Origin: Rhodobacteraceae bacterium M385 | Lineage (GTDB): Bacteria; Pseudomonadota; Alphaproteobacteria; Rhodobacterales; Rhodobacteraceae | Direction of reading: 5' to 3' | Length of the DNA: 64,000 nt | Assembly (NCBI GenBank): GCA_025141835.1 | Contig: CP081102.1 | Coordinates: 3,410,001-3,474,000 of the forward strand | Part shown: positions 49,763 through 58,697 of the stretch, in pieces | Position numbering within the stretch: the stretch's first letter is position 1 | Layout of the letters: each line of letters opens with the position of its first letter | Notes under the pieces: generated by a model | Seen by the model: only the letters and a program-made list of their open reading frames with translations | Databases searched by the model: none | What the model was told of the DNA's origin: nothing | Program-made: the position numbers and the translations under genes

Positions 49763-50818
49763 ATGTCGGGCCTGCAACTTACAGACGTCATCAAACGCTA
49801 TGGCAATACTCAGGTGATCCACGGGATCGACCTTACGATTGACGACGGTGAATTCTGCGTCTTCGTCGGCCCCTCGGGCTGTGGCAAGTCCACGCTTCTG
49901 CGCATGGTCGCGGGGCTGGAGGAAACCACCGAAGGCCAGATTGATATCGGCGGACGCGACGTGACCCGCGCCGACCCGGCTGCACGCGGCGTGGCAATGG
50001 TGTTCCAGACCTACGCTTTGTACCCCCACATGACCGTCGCCGAAAATATGGGCTTCGGCCTGAAGATGAATGGCCACCCCAAGGCCGAGATCGACGAGAA
50101 GGTGAACGAGGCTTCTCGCATCCTGAAGCTGGACGACTATCTGGCCCGCAAACCCAAGGCTCTGTCCGGCGGTCAGCGCCAGCGTGTTGCCATTGGCCGT
50201 GCGATTGTGCGTGGCCCCGAGGTGTTCTTGTTCGATGAGCCGCTGTCGAACCTCGACGCCGAATTGCGTGTTGAAATGCGGGTCGAGATTGCGCGTCTGC
50301 ACAAGGAAATCGGCGCGACGATGATCTATGTGACCCACGATCAGGTCGAGGCGATGACCCTGGCCGATAAGATCGTGGTGCTGCGGGCAGGCTATATCGA
50401 GCAGGTCGGTGCGCCGCTGGATCTCTATAACGACCCCGACAACAAATTTGTGGCGGGCTTTATCGGCAGCCCCGCGATGAACTTCTTTGATGGGCATTGC
50501 ACCGGCGGCGTTATTATTGTGCCTGCCCTTGGCGGCGCGGAATTTGCGGCGCCGCTTTCGATGGTCGGCGACGGCCCGGTGACCGTGGGCGTGCGCCCCA
50601 ATAAGGTGACGCTGACTGATGGTGCGACCCATACCGTCGATCTGTCCGAGCGTTTGGGCGGCGTGAGCTATCACTACGTCTCTGCCCCCGATGGGTCCCG
50701 GATTGTGGTGGAAGCCCACGATCAAGAGGCACCGCCAGCAGGCACCCCAACCGGCATCTCGTTCGATGTGGCCGACGCCTATTTCTTCGACGCTAAGACT
50801 GAGTCGCGGTTGCGCTAA
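49763..50818 (+). CDS. Sugar ABC transporter ATP-binding protein, UgpC/MsmK type
   Basis: A 351-residue ATPase. Walker A reads G-P-S-G-C-G-K-S-T near residue 37, the signature L-S-G-G-Q-R-Q-R near 135, Walker B F-L-F-D-E-P-L-S-N-L-D near 155, and a TOBE-type C-terminal domain follows from about 240. It presumably energises the galactoside permeases, which have no ATPase in their own operon. It starts 20 bases after the IclR gene with AGGGAGG before the ATG, and its stop overlaps the convergent sulfotransferase stop. Confidence 0.93.
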   Translation: MSGLQLTDVIKRYGNTQVIHGIDLTIDDGEFCVFVGPSGCGKSTLLRMVAGLEETTEGQIDIGGRDVTRADPAARGVAMVFQTYALYPHMTVAENMGFGLKMNGHPKAEIDEKVNEASRILKLDDYLARKPKALSGGQRQRVAIGRAIVRGPEVFLFDEPLSNLDAELRVEMRVEIARLHKEIGATMIYVTHDQVEAMTLADKIVVLRAGYIEQVGAPLDLYNDPDNKFVAGFIGSPAMNFFDGHCTGGVIIVPALGGAEFAAPLSMVGDGPVTVGVRPNKVTLTDGATHTVDLSERLGGVSYHYVSAPDGSRIVVEAHDQEAPPAGTPTGISFDVADAYFFDAKTESRLR

Positions 50819-51627
50819 ACTGCGCTGACCTCAGCCTCAACTTGGGCCTGTAAATCATAGCCACGGCGGCCCGCCGCCTTGGCACATCTTCGCGCCACGA
50901 GGGCGGCCTCTTCCGGCGTCAGAACCGTTTTCCATTGGTTCTTTTCTCGGTGTGCGTCGGACGGGCGCCATAGATCCTTGGGGCAATCGATCTTGGCGAA
51001 ATCCATCAGGGCCGACAATGTGCCGGGCACGTCGGCCAACATATCCTCGTAGCGGATTTCCATCATCCGACGCGGTGCAGTTCGAACCATGGCGTCCCAT
51101 GTCAGCACCGCCTCGGACCAACAATTGATCGCACCGTTTATATCGGGCACCGAGACCTGTCGCCCCAACTTCAAACTGGCCACGACATTGAGCGGATTGC
51201 GCACCAAATGGACAACGCGGGCACGGGGGAATTCGGCCAGAATCAGGGGCAAACCATAGATATTCTGAGGGGTCTTATCGAACCACCGAAACGGCTCGGC
51301 CACGCCTTTGGCTTGGGCAAAGGCCCCGATATAGCGCCGTTGCAAGTTGGCCTTTGTGGCGCAATGTTCCAGCAGTTGTTCGAACACCTCTTCGCTGACC
51401 CCATCCATTTCCCGGTGTTTGCGTAGCAAAGTGTTGCTGACATGAGGGCCCATGCCGCCGGGCGACCGAAATGGATCAGACCACCGCAGAAAATGCGTTT
51501 CCTCCGGGCAGATGAAATTCGGCACACGCCGCAACATATCACGCAGCCAAGTAGTGCCCGACCGCATCGACCCAACGATAAACAAAGGCATCTTGTCCGA
51601 CGCCCGAGGGGGGAGCGTGGTCGTCAT
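50815..51627 (-). CDS. Sulfotransferase family protein
   Basis: A 270-residue PAPS-dependent sulfotransferase. The 5'-phosphosulfate loop reads V-G-S-M-R-S-G-T-T-W (about 18-27), and the 3'-phosphate-binding motif V-H-L-V-R-N-P-L-N-V-V-A-S lies near 140. It is cytoplasmic or membrane-peripheral. It overlaps the large glycosyltransferase gene by ATGA and ends the rhamnose/glycan operon, so it probably sulfates a surface polysaccharide or glycolipid built by these genes. The acceptor is unknown. Confidence 0.87.
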   Translation of the reverse strand: MTTTLPPRASDKMPLFIVGSMRSGTTWLRDMLRRVPNFICPEETHFLRWSDPFRSPGGMGPHVSNTLLRKHREMDGVSEEVFEQLLEHCATKANLQRRYIGAFAQAKGVAEPFRWFDKTPQNIYGLPLILAEFPRARVVHLVRNPLNVVASLKLGRQVSVPDINGAINCWSEAVLTWDAMVRTAPRRMMEIRYEDMLADVPGTLSALMDFAKIDCPKDLWRPSDAHREKNQWKTVLTPEEAALVARRCAKAAGRRGYDLQAQVEAEVSAV

Positions 51628-54071
51628 TCAGCTGCCTCCATTGATGAAACCTCTGGGCAGAGCGCCGCGAAAAGCCGCGCGACCGAGGTTTCTTTCGGTT
51701 CCAGCGCGACGGTGATGCCATTGGCCGCCTTGTCCAAAGCCTCTCCCTGCGCGCCCAAGGCAAAGCCGACCACGGGAAGCCCGGTTCCCAACGCCTCGTG
51801 GGTGGTGAACGAGAAAGTCTCGGGCCAGATCGCGGGGACCATCCAGCAGCACACGCCATAACTCTCTGCCAGATCAGCAATCTCTTCGCGCCGATACGTG
51901 CCATGCAGGGTCACGTTGCGCGGCAAGGGAATGGTACTGTCAGCGTTGCCGATCACGACAAATATCTGATCGGGGTGCTTCAGTGCGATTTCCCGCAGCA
52001 CCCAAGCGCCTTTCTGGTGGTTGATATTGCCAAGGATGCCAATGCACGACCCCGCCTTGGGACGAGCCCGGCGCACCGGTGTAGGCAGCTCATGAGGGCG
52101 GATTACGAGTGGTGCGCCGGGATAGGCTTGCGCGAAAAGCTCGGCAGAGGAGGAGGAGAAGGCCGTCACCTCGGACGCTGCATCAATTAACGCGCCCCAT
52201 GCATCGCGCCATTGGGCGAGTGTTACCATCGATCCATCGGGGCGCGTGACAGCATGGTTGGGGTCAGCGTTATCGCGATGGGGCGTGCCCAGAAACTCCC
52301 CCCGTTCCAACAACGTGTAAGAGGGAGAGACGGGGTAAAAATCATGCAGGCGAAGGGCGATCGTGTCGTCGCGGCCCTGTCTGCGAAGGGAAAGGAGCGC
52401 CTTTGGAATGCGGATCGGGTCTGGATCCCCAACGCCGCAAGAATAGATCAGGTCAAGGGCGGGCACGGGGGACAAGACCTTTGCGACGACCGATAAATCA
52501 TCGGTCTGACCGGCTGTCACTTGCCCGTCCACGTATAGGTCCACCTGCCAAGCACGCGCGCCCCCGACGCGCAAAATGACCGCCGCGCCCGATTTCTCAA
52601 CCTCCATTTGCAGGGCAATTTCCGCCCCGCCGCCAAGGGTATGAGCCAGATAGACCGGCAGGCGCCCGCTGCGTTGAGCGGCCAGCGCAATCCCTAGGGC
52701 CAAGCGCGGCGTCGTCAGAGTATCTTGGGCAATAAAGCGCTGCACATTGGCGTCAAACACCGGATACCGCCGCGCGATCAGTGCGTTAGCCGCCCGGATG
52801 CGGCGCAGTTTCTCGTCGGACCCAAAGCTTTGCCCGCCCACATGCTCCACGAACAATCGCGGTTGGCACAGGTGCCTCGCCCCTAGGGCTTTGGTCTTCT
52901 GGCTCCAATCAACCTCTTCCCCGTAGCCGCGACCGAAGGCCGGGTCGAGGCGCGGCACTTTCGCCAGCCATTGGCGCGACATTGCCATGCAAAAGCCCAC
53001 GCCGGTCGGCACATCTGGGCAGATTTCCCCTCCCAAGGAGGCAGCGACCCTATCGATCGCGTCAACGTCGTTTTCCCCGATCGCGATCCCTGGCCCCATC
53101 GCCGGCACAGACAAAACCTCTGCCGCGTTGGACAGAGGGGTGACGGAAGCCACGTTGGGGTCGCGTAAGGGCGCGACCAAGCGGCTGGCCCACCCGTTTG
53201 GCACCATGGCGTCCGTGTTTAACAACACGACAGGGCCGTCGCGGTCCTGCGCCTCGGCCGCCTTTAGGGCGAGGTTTACCGCGCCGATGAAGCCAAGGTT
53301 CTTGTCCTGCGGAAGATACGTGACCCGGTCGCCCCGCGCGGCGGCCCATTGCGCCATCCAAGGGCCGAGTTCCGGATCGGTTGAGCCGTCATTAACCGCA
53401 ATCAGGTGCCAAGACAGATCGGTGCCTGCCTCCACCCGCGCGAGGCACTTCTTGAGGTACGGCAGCGCGTTATAGATCGGTAGAATGATGGTGATGCCCG
53501 TCGTGACCGCGGGCACCGGAACGGGCGGCTGAAGCCACGAGGGATCAAGCCGATGGCCACGCGCCGAAACCTCTAACCCAAGGGCGCGTTTCACAGCGGA
53601 TTTCGACTGCGCCGTGGGTTTCCACAGGTAGCGGGCGATACTGGGGCCGGCACGGGAAAGGTCACGGAGAAACGCTCGCTTTAGCCTGCGGTGCGCCGAT
53701 GCAGGCGCGGCTTCAGTTGGATGGGGGAGCGTGACAGAAAACTCGGGCCCGTCATCTTGTTCCACATGCAATGTCAGCGGCTTGGCCGAGGCGGGAACCA
53801 CCCCCTCAAACCCCGTTTCCGGCGCGATGCCGAAACGCGCGGCAACATCGCTGCGATAGATGTTAGGGGTAAGCGCAACCTCCCCCCCCGGCCAGGTCAC
53901 CCGCTGTGAGCGGGCGTTGGCCCAACCGGTGATCTCGACCCTGTCATCGCGGCGAATGACTTGTTCGACTTGACCGATCCGCCGCCCAACCGGCCCCAGG
54001 GCCACGCCCCGCAATCGGCTTTCGTGGACCCCCGCGTAGCGCAAATAGAGCGTTTGGAGACGGTGGATCAC
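51624..54071 (-). CDS. Multidomain glycosyltransferase (GT2 plus GT4-like)
   Basis: A protein of about 815 residues. Residues about 1-180 are a poorly characterised N-terminal region with a beta-rich segment (E-I-T-G-W-A, later R-S-D-V-A-A-R). Residues about 190-450 are a GT2 domain with I-I-L-P-I-Y-N, V-N-D-G-S-T-D and L-N-T-D-A for metal/donor binding. The C-terminal 300 residues resemble a GT4/GT1 domain, with the donor-site motif P-E-T-F-S-F-T-T-H-E-A-L-G-T-G-L-P. It would add two sugars, perhaps rhamnose, in surface glycan assembly. The GTG at 54071 sits eight bases after the rmlA stop with AAGGGA upstream; an ATG at 54113 inside rmlA is the alternative. Confidence 0.85.
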   Translation of the reverse strand: MIHRLQTLYLRYAGVHESRLRGVALGPVGRRIGQVEQVIRRDDRVEITGWANARSQRVTWPGGEVALTPNIYRSDVAARFGIAPETGFEGVVPASAKPLTLHVEQDDGPEFSVTLPHPTEAAPASAHRRLKRAFLRDLSRAGPSIARYLWKPTAQSKSAVKRALGLEVSARGHRLDPSWLQPPVPVPAVTTGITIILPIYNALPYLKKCLARVEAGTDLSWHLIAVNDGSTDPELGPWMAQWAAARGDRVTYLPQDKNLGFIGAVNLALKAAEAQDRDGPVVLLNTDAMVPNGWASRLVAPLRDPNVASVTPLSNAAEVLSVPAMGPGIAIGENDVDAIDRVAASLGGEICPDVPTGVGFCMAMSRQWLAKVPRLDPAFGRGYGEEVDWSQKTKALGARHLCQPRLFVEHVGGQSFGSDEKLRRIRAANALIARRYPVFDANVQRFIAQDTLTTPRLALGIALAAQRSGRLPVYLAHTLGGGAEIALQMEVEKSGAAVILRVGGARAWQVDLYVDGQVTAGQTDDLSVVAKVLSPVPALDLIYSCGVGDPDPIRIPKALLSLRRQGRDDTIALRLHDFYPVSPSYTLLERGEFLGTPHRDNADPNHAVTRPDGSMVTLAQWRDAWGALIDAASEVTAFSSSSAELFAQAYPGAPLVIRPHELPTPVRRARPKAGSCIGILGNINHQKGAWVLREIALKHPDQIFVVIGNADSTIPLPRNVTLHGTYRREEIADLAESYGVCCWMVPAIWPETFSFTTHEALGTGLPVVGFALGAQGEALDKAANGITVALEPKETSVARLFAALCPEVSSMEAAE

Positions 54072-54078
54072 GGAGCCG

Positions 54079-54951
54079 CTATCCCTTCGCCGTGGTCGCG
54101 AGGTAGCGGCCATATTGGGTCTTGCCAAACAGAGCTGCGCGCTCGGCCAAACCGTCTTCGTCAATCCACCCGGCAGCATAGGCGATTTCGTCAGGCGAGC
54201 CCACTTGCAGGCCCTGGCGTTGCGTCAGCGTTCGCACAAAATTGCCTGCATCCAACAGGCTTTCGTGGGTGCCGGTATCCAGCCACGCATACCCACGGCC
54301 CATACGTTCTACCGTCAGTTTCCCGTCTTGAAGATAGCTTTCCAGAAGGCTGGTGATTTCCAATTCTCCCCGGGCGGAAGGCTTAACAGCGGCCGCACGA
54401 TCCGGCGCGGTGCCGTCCAGAAAATACAGTCCTGTCACCGCAAAATTGGACGGCGCCACATCGGGCTTTTCCACAATAGACGTAACGCTGCCATCGTCAG
54501 CAAAATCCACCACGCCATAGCGTTCCGGGTCCATCACCCGGTAGCCAAACACAGTGCCCCCTGAGGATCGGGCATCGGCGGCGGCCAAGACCTCAGGCAG
54601 ACCGTGACCGAAGAAAATGTTATCGCCCAGAACCATCGCCGAAGGGGCACCGTTCAGGAAATCCTTGGCCAACAAATAGGCCTGAGCAAGTCCATCGGGG
54701 CTAGGTTGTTCGATATAAGTAAGCGACAGGCCCCATTGGCTACCATCGCCCAGTGTGCGCTGGAACTGCGCCTGATCTTCTGGAGTGGTAATGATGGCTA
54801 TTTCCCGGATACCGGCCAACATGAGAACCGATAAGGGATAATAGATCATTGGCTTGTCATAGATCGGCAGCAGTTGCTTGGAGACACCAACCGTCACCGG
54901 GTAAAGGCGTGTGCCAGACCCGCCTGCTAAAATAATTCCTTTGCGCGCCAT
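54079..54951 (-). CDS. rmlA: Glucose-1-phosphate thymidylyltransferase
   Basis: A 290-residue RmlA/RfbA with the nucleotidyltransferase motif L-A-G-G-S-G-T-R-L-Y-P (about 8-18), followed by K-Q-L-L-P-I-Y-D-K-P. V-L-G-D-N-I-F-F-G-H lies near 107. It makes dTDP-glucose, the first step to dTDP-L-rhamnose. The ATG at 54951 gives the family length; a longer frame upstream is non-conserved. The gene is separated from rmlD by about 116 bases in which I see no clear signal. Confidence 0.95.
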   Translation of the reverse strand: MARKGIILAGGSGTRLYPVTVGVSKQLLPIYDKPMIYYPLSVLMLAGIREIAIITTPEDQAQFQRTLGDGSQWGLSLTYIEQPSPDGLAQAYLLAKDFLNGAPSAMVLGDNIFFGHGLPEVLAAADARSSGGTVFGYRVMDPERYGVVDFADDGSVTSIVEKPDVAPSNFAVTGLYFLDGTAPDRAAAVKPSARGELEITSLLESYLQDGKLTVERMGRGYAWLDTGTHESLLDAGNFVRTLTQRQGLQVGSPDEIAYAAGWIDEDGLAERAALFGKTQYGRYLATTAKG

Positions 54952-55067
54952 TCTAGCGTCTCCATGTCGTGAACCCGTTTCACGGGTAGCGCGTTTGCCG
55001 GAAATTGCCAACGACGCGCCTTGTCCAAGACTTCTGACGCCAAATAATTAAGATTGATTGAAGACCG

Positions 55068-55913
55068 TCAGGAATTGCGCAGATCAGCCAGAACCGCCCG
55101 CAGGCCCGCGCGCCAATCCGGGCGGGCGATGTCGAAAACGGCCGCTATGTCCGAGCAATCGAGCCGGGAGTTCAGCGGTCGCGTGGCTGGCGTTGGATAC
55201 TCGGTTGAGGGGATATCCGTGACCGCGACCTCCAGCCCCGCCTCTGCAAAAATCGCCCGCGCGAAATCTGCCCAAGAGACATCCGGCGCACCCGAGAAAT
55301 GGTAGGTGCCGGACTTGGACGGATCACGTTGCAGCGCCTCGGCCATGGTCACGCAGGCCTGCGCAATATCGCGGGCTGGGGTCGGTCCGCCAACCTGATC
55401 CGCCACAATCGTCAGCGCCTCCCGATCTGCGCCGAGGCGTAGCATCGTCTTCACAAAGTTGGCGCCATGGGCAGAAAACACCCAACTGGTGCGCATGATC
55501 GCGTGGGCCGCGCCGGAAGTCAGAACGGCTTCCTCCCCCGCCAGCTTCGTGCGGCCATACGTGCCAAGCGGGGCCACTGGGTCCGAGGGTTTGAACGGAT
55601 CTCTCCCGGCCCCGTCGAACACGTAGTCGGTGGAAATCTGGACGAATGGAATGCCCTTGGCAGCGCAGGCCCGCGCCATAGCAGCGGGGGCTTCGGCGTT
55701 GACGGTATGGGCCAACGGCTCGTCCTGCTCGGCCCGGTCAACGGCGGTGTAAGCGGCGGCGTTGATAATGGCGGTTGCGTTACTTTCTGCAATCACGCGG
55801 GCGCAGGCATTTGGATCGCTGAGGTCGGCCCCATCGCGCCCGATTGTCCGCACCCCAAGGCGAGCCAATTCTTGCGCCACCTGCCCCGTTTGCCCAAACG
55901 CCAGCAGGGTCAT
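55068..55913 (-). CDS. rmlD: dTDP-4-dehydrorhamnose reductase
   Basis: A 281-residue SDR-type reductase with the Rossmann motif G-Q-T-G-Q-V-A near residues 6-12. I-N-A-A-A-Y-T-A-V-D-R-A-E lies near 60, S-T-D-Y-V-F-D-G-A near 100 and the catalytic Y-G-R-T-K about 25 residues later. It performs the last step to dTDP-L-rhamnose. The start overlaps the rmlB stop (ATGA). Confidence 0.95.
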   Translation of the reverse strand: MTLLAFGQTGQVAQELARLGVRTIGRDGADLSDPNACARVIAESNATAIINAAAYTAVDRAEQDEPLAHTVNAEAPAAMARACAAKGIPFVQISTDYVFDGAGRDPFKPSDPVAPLGTYGRTKLAGEEAVLTSGAAHAIMRTSWVFSAHGANFVKTMLRLGADREALTIVADQVGGPTPARDIAQACVTMAEALQRDPSKSGTYHFSGAPDVSWADFARAIFAEAGLEVAVTDIPSTEYPTPATRPLNSRLDCSDIAAVFDIARPDWRAGLRAVLADLRNS

Positions 55914-56950
55914 GCTTTCGTTCCCAAACGCGACCCAACACCGTCGCGTTCCTGCAACGCACGCCACCACGGTTCATTGGCCAAGAACCAATCCACGGTC
56001 TTTTCAAGACCCTCTTCGACGGTCACGGAAGGGGTCCAGCCCAGTTCATCCTGAATGCGGCTGGCATCAATCGCGTAGCGCAAATCGTGGCCGGGGCGGT
56101 CTGCGACGAAGGTGATCAAATCGGCATGGGGGGCGTTTTGCGGTCGACGCGCGTCCAACAGGCCGCAAATGGCCCGCACAAGGTCGATGTTTGTCCGCTC
56201 ATTATGGCCACCGATGTTGTAGCTGCGGCCTACCTCGCCGTTCTCCAGCACACACAGCAGCGCATCGGCGTGATCTTCGACGTACAGCCAATCGCGGATG
56301 TTCATGCCGTTTCCGTAGACCGGGATCGGCTCCCCCGCGAGAGCTTTGAGGATCACCACGGGGATGAGCTTTTCGGGGAAGTGATAGGGGCCATAGTTGT
56401 TGGAACAATTGGTCAGCAGAATGGGCAGCCCATAGGTTTCATGCCATGCGCGAACCATATGGTCAGATGCTGCCTTGGAAGCCGAATAGGGGCTGTTAGG
56501 CGCGTAGGGCGTGTCTTCGGTGAACAGGCCGGTATCACCAAGGGTGCCGTAAACCTCATCGGTGGAGACGTGATGGAAGCGGAAGCTCTCGGGCTTGCCA
56601 CGCGCCTCCCAATGGGCACGGGCGGCATCAAGCAAGGTCGTGGTGCCGGTAACGTTGGTTTGGATGAAGGCAGCCGGCCCATCAATGGAACGGTCAACGT
56701 GGCTCTCGGCAGCAAGGTGCAGAATCGCATCGGGATTGTGCCGCGCTAGAATTGTGGCCATCGCCGCAGGGTCACATACATCGGCGTGCTCGAAGGTATA
56801 GAGGTTTGAAGACGCAACTGTCGCCACATTTTCCAAACATGCGGCATAGGTCAGCGCATCAAGGTTGATCACCTCGTGGCCGCGCGCCACGGCAAGGCGG
56901 ATCACGGCAGAGCCAATGAAACCCGCACCGCCGGTGATAAGGATCTTCAT
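55910..56950 (-). CDS. rmlB: dTDP-glucose 4,6-dehydratase
   Basis: A 346-residue extended SDR. N-terminal T-G-G-A-G-F-I-G-S-A is followed by L-A-A-E-S-H-V-D-R-S-I near 80, the S-T-D-E-V-Y-G-T catalytic segment near 125, and Y-S-A-S-K near 160. It converts dTDP-glucose to the 4-keto-6-deoxy sugar. The ATG at 56950 overlaps the rmlC stop (ATGA). Confidence 0.95.
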   Translation of the reverse strand: MKILITGGAGFIGSAVIRLAVARGHEVINLDALTYAACLENVATVASSNLYTFEHADVCDPAAMATILARHNPDAILHLAAESHVDRSIDGPAAFIQTNVTGTTTLLDAARAHWEARGKPESFRFHHVSTDEVYGTLGDTGLFTEDTPYAPNSPYSASKAASDHMVRAWHETYGLPILLTNCSNNYGPYHFPEKLIPVVILKALAGEPIPVYGNGMNIRDWLYVEDHADALLCVLENGEVGRSYNIGGHNERTNIDLVRAICGLLDARRPQNAPHADLITFVADRPGHDLRYAIDASRIQDELGWTPSVTVEEGLEKTVDWFLANEPWWRALQERDGVGSRLGTKA

Positions 56951-57513
56951 GGGGCGACCTCGTAAGTAAATGGGCTGTCGAGGTCTTTGAGAGCGGGGGC
57001 TACTGCGTCCTTCCCGGACAGAACCGGAGCGCCCTCTAATCCCCAATCAATGCCGATGTCGGGATCGCTCCAGATAACGGCCCCTTCCGTTTCGGGCGCG
57101 TAGAAATCGCTGCACTTGTAGATGATCTCTGTCCCCGGCTCTCGGGTAATGAAGCCATGGGCGAAACCAGCGGGCACCAGAAGTTGCTTTCCGTTCTCGA
57201 ACGTCAGTTCGATACCGAACCACTTGCCATAGGTGGGCGAGCCTTTGCGAATATCTACCGCCACGTCAAACAGACGCCCCCTGCCACACCGCACCAACTT
57301 GTCTTGCGCGTGAGGTGGGGCCTGAAAATGCAGCCCCCGGATGGTGCCGACATCGGCTGACAACGAATGGTTGTCCTGCACAAAGGTGGTCGTGACGCCA
57401 TGGTCGGCCAACTTCGCCGCGCTGTAGGTTTCAGCAAAAAACCCGCGGGCGTCGCCGAAGCGCGGCGGGGTTATCACAAGAAGCCCCTCAAGGCCCGTTT
57501 GGTCAATCTGCAT
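56947..57513 (-). CDS. rmlC: dTDP-4-dehydrorhamnose 3,5-epimerase
   Basis: A 188-residue cupin-fold epimerase. Typical blocks are D-A-R-G-F-F-A-E-T-Y near residue 20, V-Q-D-N-H-S-L-S near 46, the catalytic-histidine stretch G-L-H-F-Q-A-P-P-H-A near 60, and G-F-A-H-G-F near 118. It is the first rml gene after hemC. The ATG at 57513 is preferred; an ATG at 57537 is possible, and ribosome-binding sites are weak for both. The twin palindromes lie just upstream. Confidence 0.94.
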   Translation of the reverse strand: MQIDQTGLEGLLVITPPRFGDARGFFAETYSAAKLADHGVTTTFVQDNHSLSADVGTIRGLHFQAPPHAQDKLVRCGRGRLFDVAVDIRKGSPTYGKWFGIELTFENGKQLLVPAGFAHGFITREPGTEIIYKCSDFYAPETEGAVIWSDPDIGIDWGLEGAPVLSGKDAVAPALKDLDSPFTYEVAP

Positions 57514-57584
57514 CGGAGGGTCCTGCTCTGCCGCCATTTTGCGGGACAATGCCACGGAGACGCCTGCCTCGCAACGGGCGCAAC

Positions 57585-57626
57585 CAAAGCCTTGCAAGGC
57601 TTTGGGCAAACCCTTGCAAGGGTTTG
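57585..57626. promoter_or_regulatory. Twin perfect 20-bp palindromes, core CCTTGCAAGG
   Basis: CAAAGCCTTGCAAGGCTTTG (57585-57604) and CAAACCCTTGCAAGGGTTTG (57607-57626) are both perfect palindromes. They share the CCTTGCAAGG core and have centres 22 bases apart, about two DNA turns. They sit between the hemC stop and the rmlC start. They could be a tandem dimer operator for the rml genes or paired hairpins at the end of the hemC message. No U-run follows on the coding strand. Confidence 0.7.
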
Positions 57627-57638
57627 TCGCCGCCGCGT

Positions 57639-58595
57639 CTAGTGCCAGTCGAAGAAGCCCTCTCCGGCGCGGGTGCGCAGGGCGCGGGCCATGTCAGCGC
57701 CGAGTTTCGCGCCGTCCTCAACGGGGGCGGTGCGGTCATCGGTTAGCACTTCCGAGCCGTCGGGGCGCAGGATTTCACCGCGCAAGCGCAGGGTGGTGCC
57801 GTCCAACTCGGCAAGGGCGGCAATCGGCGTCTGACAAGAACCGTCGAGCCCCTTCAGGAACGCCCGTTCCGCCGCCAGCCTTTGGCCTGTCTGCACGTCG
57901 TGGATCGCCGCCAGCATCTCTGCGGCGCGGTTGTCATCCGCGCGGCGCTCAATCCCGATGGCCCCTTGCGCCACAGCGGGCAGCATATCTTCCACCTCAA
58001 TCGCGGATTTCACCACCTCCTCCATGCGCAACCTGCGCAGGCCCGCCATGGCGAGGAACGTCGCATCGGCCACCCCATCCGCCAACTTCTTCATCCGCGT
58101 CTGTACGTTGCCGCGGAACTCCACCACATTCAGGTCTGGCCGCCGTGCAAACAATTGTGCCCTTCGCCGCAAAGAGGATGAGCCTACAATGGCGCCCCCC
58201 GGCAAAGCATCCAGACCCTCGTGGTTAAGCGACACAAAAGCATCGCGCACGTCTTCACGGGGCAAGTAGCAATCCAGCACCAATCCTGCGGGCTGTTCTG
58301 TTGGCATGTCCTTCATGGAATGCACGGCGATATCAATCGCGGCGCTCAACATATCCTCTTCGATTTCCTTGGTGAACAGTCCTTTGCCGCCAATCGTTTT
58401 CAGGGCCACGTCTGCATCGATCAACGAACGGTCGTCTCCGGTTGTCTTGATGACCACGACCTCGAACGCCTCTTCAGGCAAGTCCCACGCAGCCATAAGA
58501 CGAGCGCGGGTCTCGTGGGCCTGGGCCAGCGCGAGGGGCGAGCCTCGGGTGCCGATACGCAAAGGGGCGGCGGGGGTTGGTAAAGTGATCGTCAT
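57639..58595 (-). CDS. hemC: Porphobilinogen deaminase (hydroxymethylbilane synthase)
   Basis: A 318-residue haem-pathway enzyme that joins four porphobilinogens. It has R-I-G-T-R-G-S-P-L-A-L-A-Q-A near the N-terminus, V-H-S-M-K-D-M-P near 95 and G-S-S-S-L-R-R-R-A-Q near 145. The cofactor-binding cysteine lies in the L-D-G-S-C-Q-T-P-I loop near 247. It is divergent from hemE (102 bases apart) and heads the leftward operon into the rml genes. The ATG at 58595 gives the usual length. Confidence 0.96.
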   Translation of the reverse strand: MTITLPTPAAPLRIGTRGSPLALAQAHETRARLMAAWDLPEEAFEVVVIKTTGDDRSLIDADVALKTIGGKGLFTKEIEEDMLSAAIDIAVHSMKDMPTEQPAGLVLDCYLPREDVRDAFVSLNHEGLDALPGGAIVGSSSLRRRAQLFARRPDLNVVEFRGNVQTRMKKLADGVADATFLAMAGLRRLRMEEVVKSAIEVEDMLPAVAQGAIGIERRADDNRAAEMLAAIHDVQTGQRLAAERAFLKGLDGSCQTPIAALAELDGTTLRLRGEILRPDGSEVLTDDRTAPVEDGAKLGADMARALRTRAGEGFFDWH

Positions 58596-58623
58596 AGGAC
58601 CTCTGGCGGTGGGGCAACTCGGG

Positions 58624-58652
58624 TTGACAAGGCGGTGGTCTGTGACACTCAT
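58624..58652 (+). promoter_or_regulatory. Candidate hemE promoter
   Basis: A consensus TTGACA (58624-58629) is followed, after 17 bases, by a weak -10 (ACTCAT, 58647-58652). It lies 45 bases before the hemE ATG in the gap between divergent hemC and hemE. Confidence 0.4.
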
Positions 58653-58697
58653 ACCGAAAATTCACGCACCCACCAGATGACCTGAAGGATAACCGCC

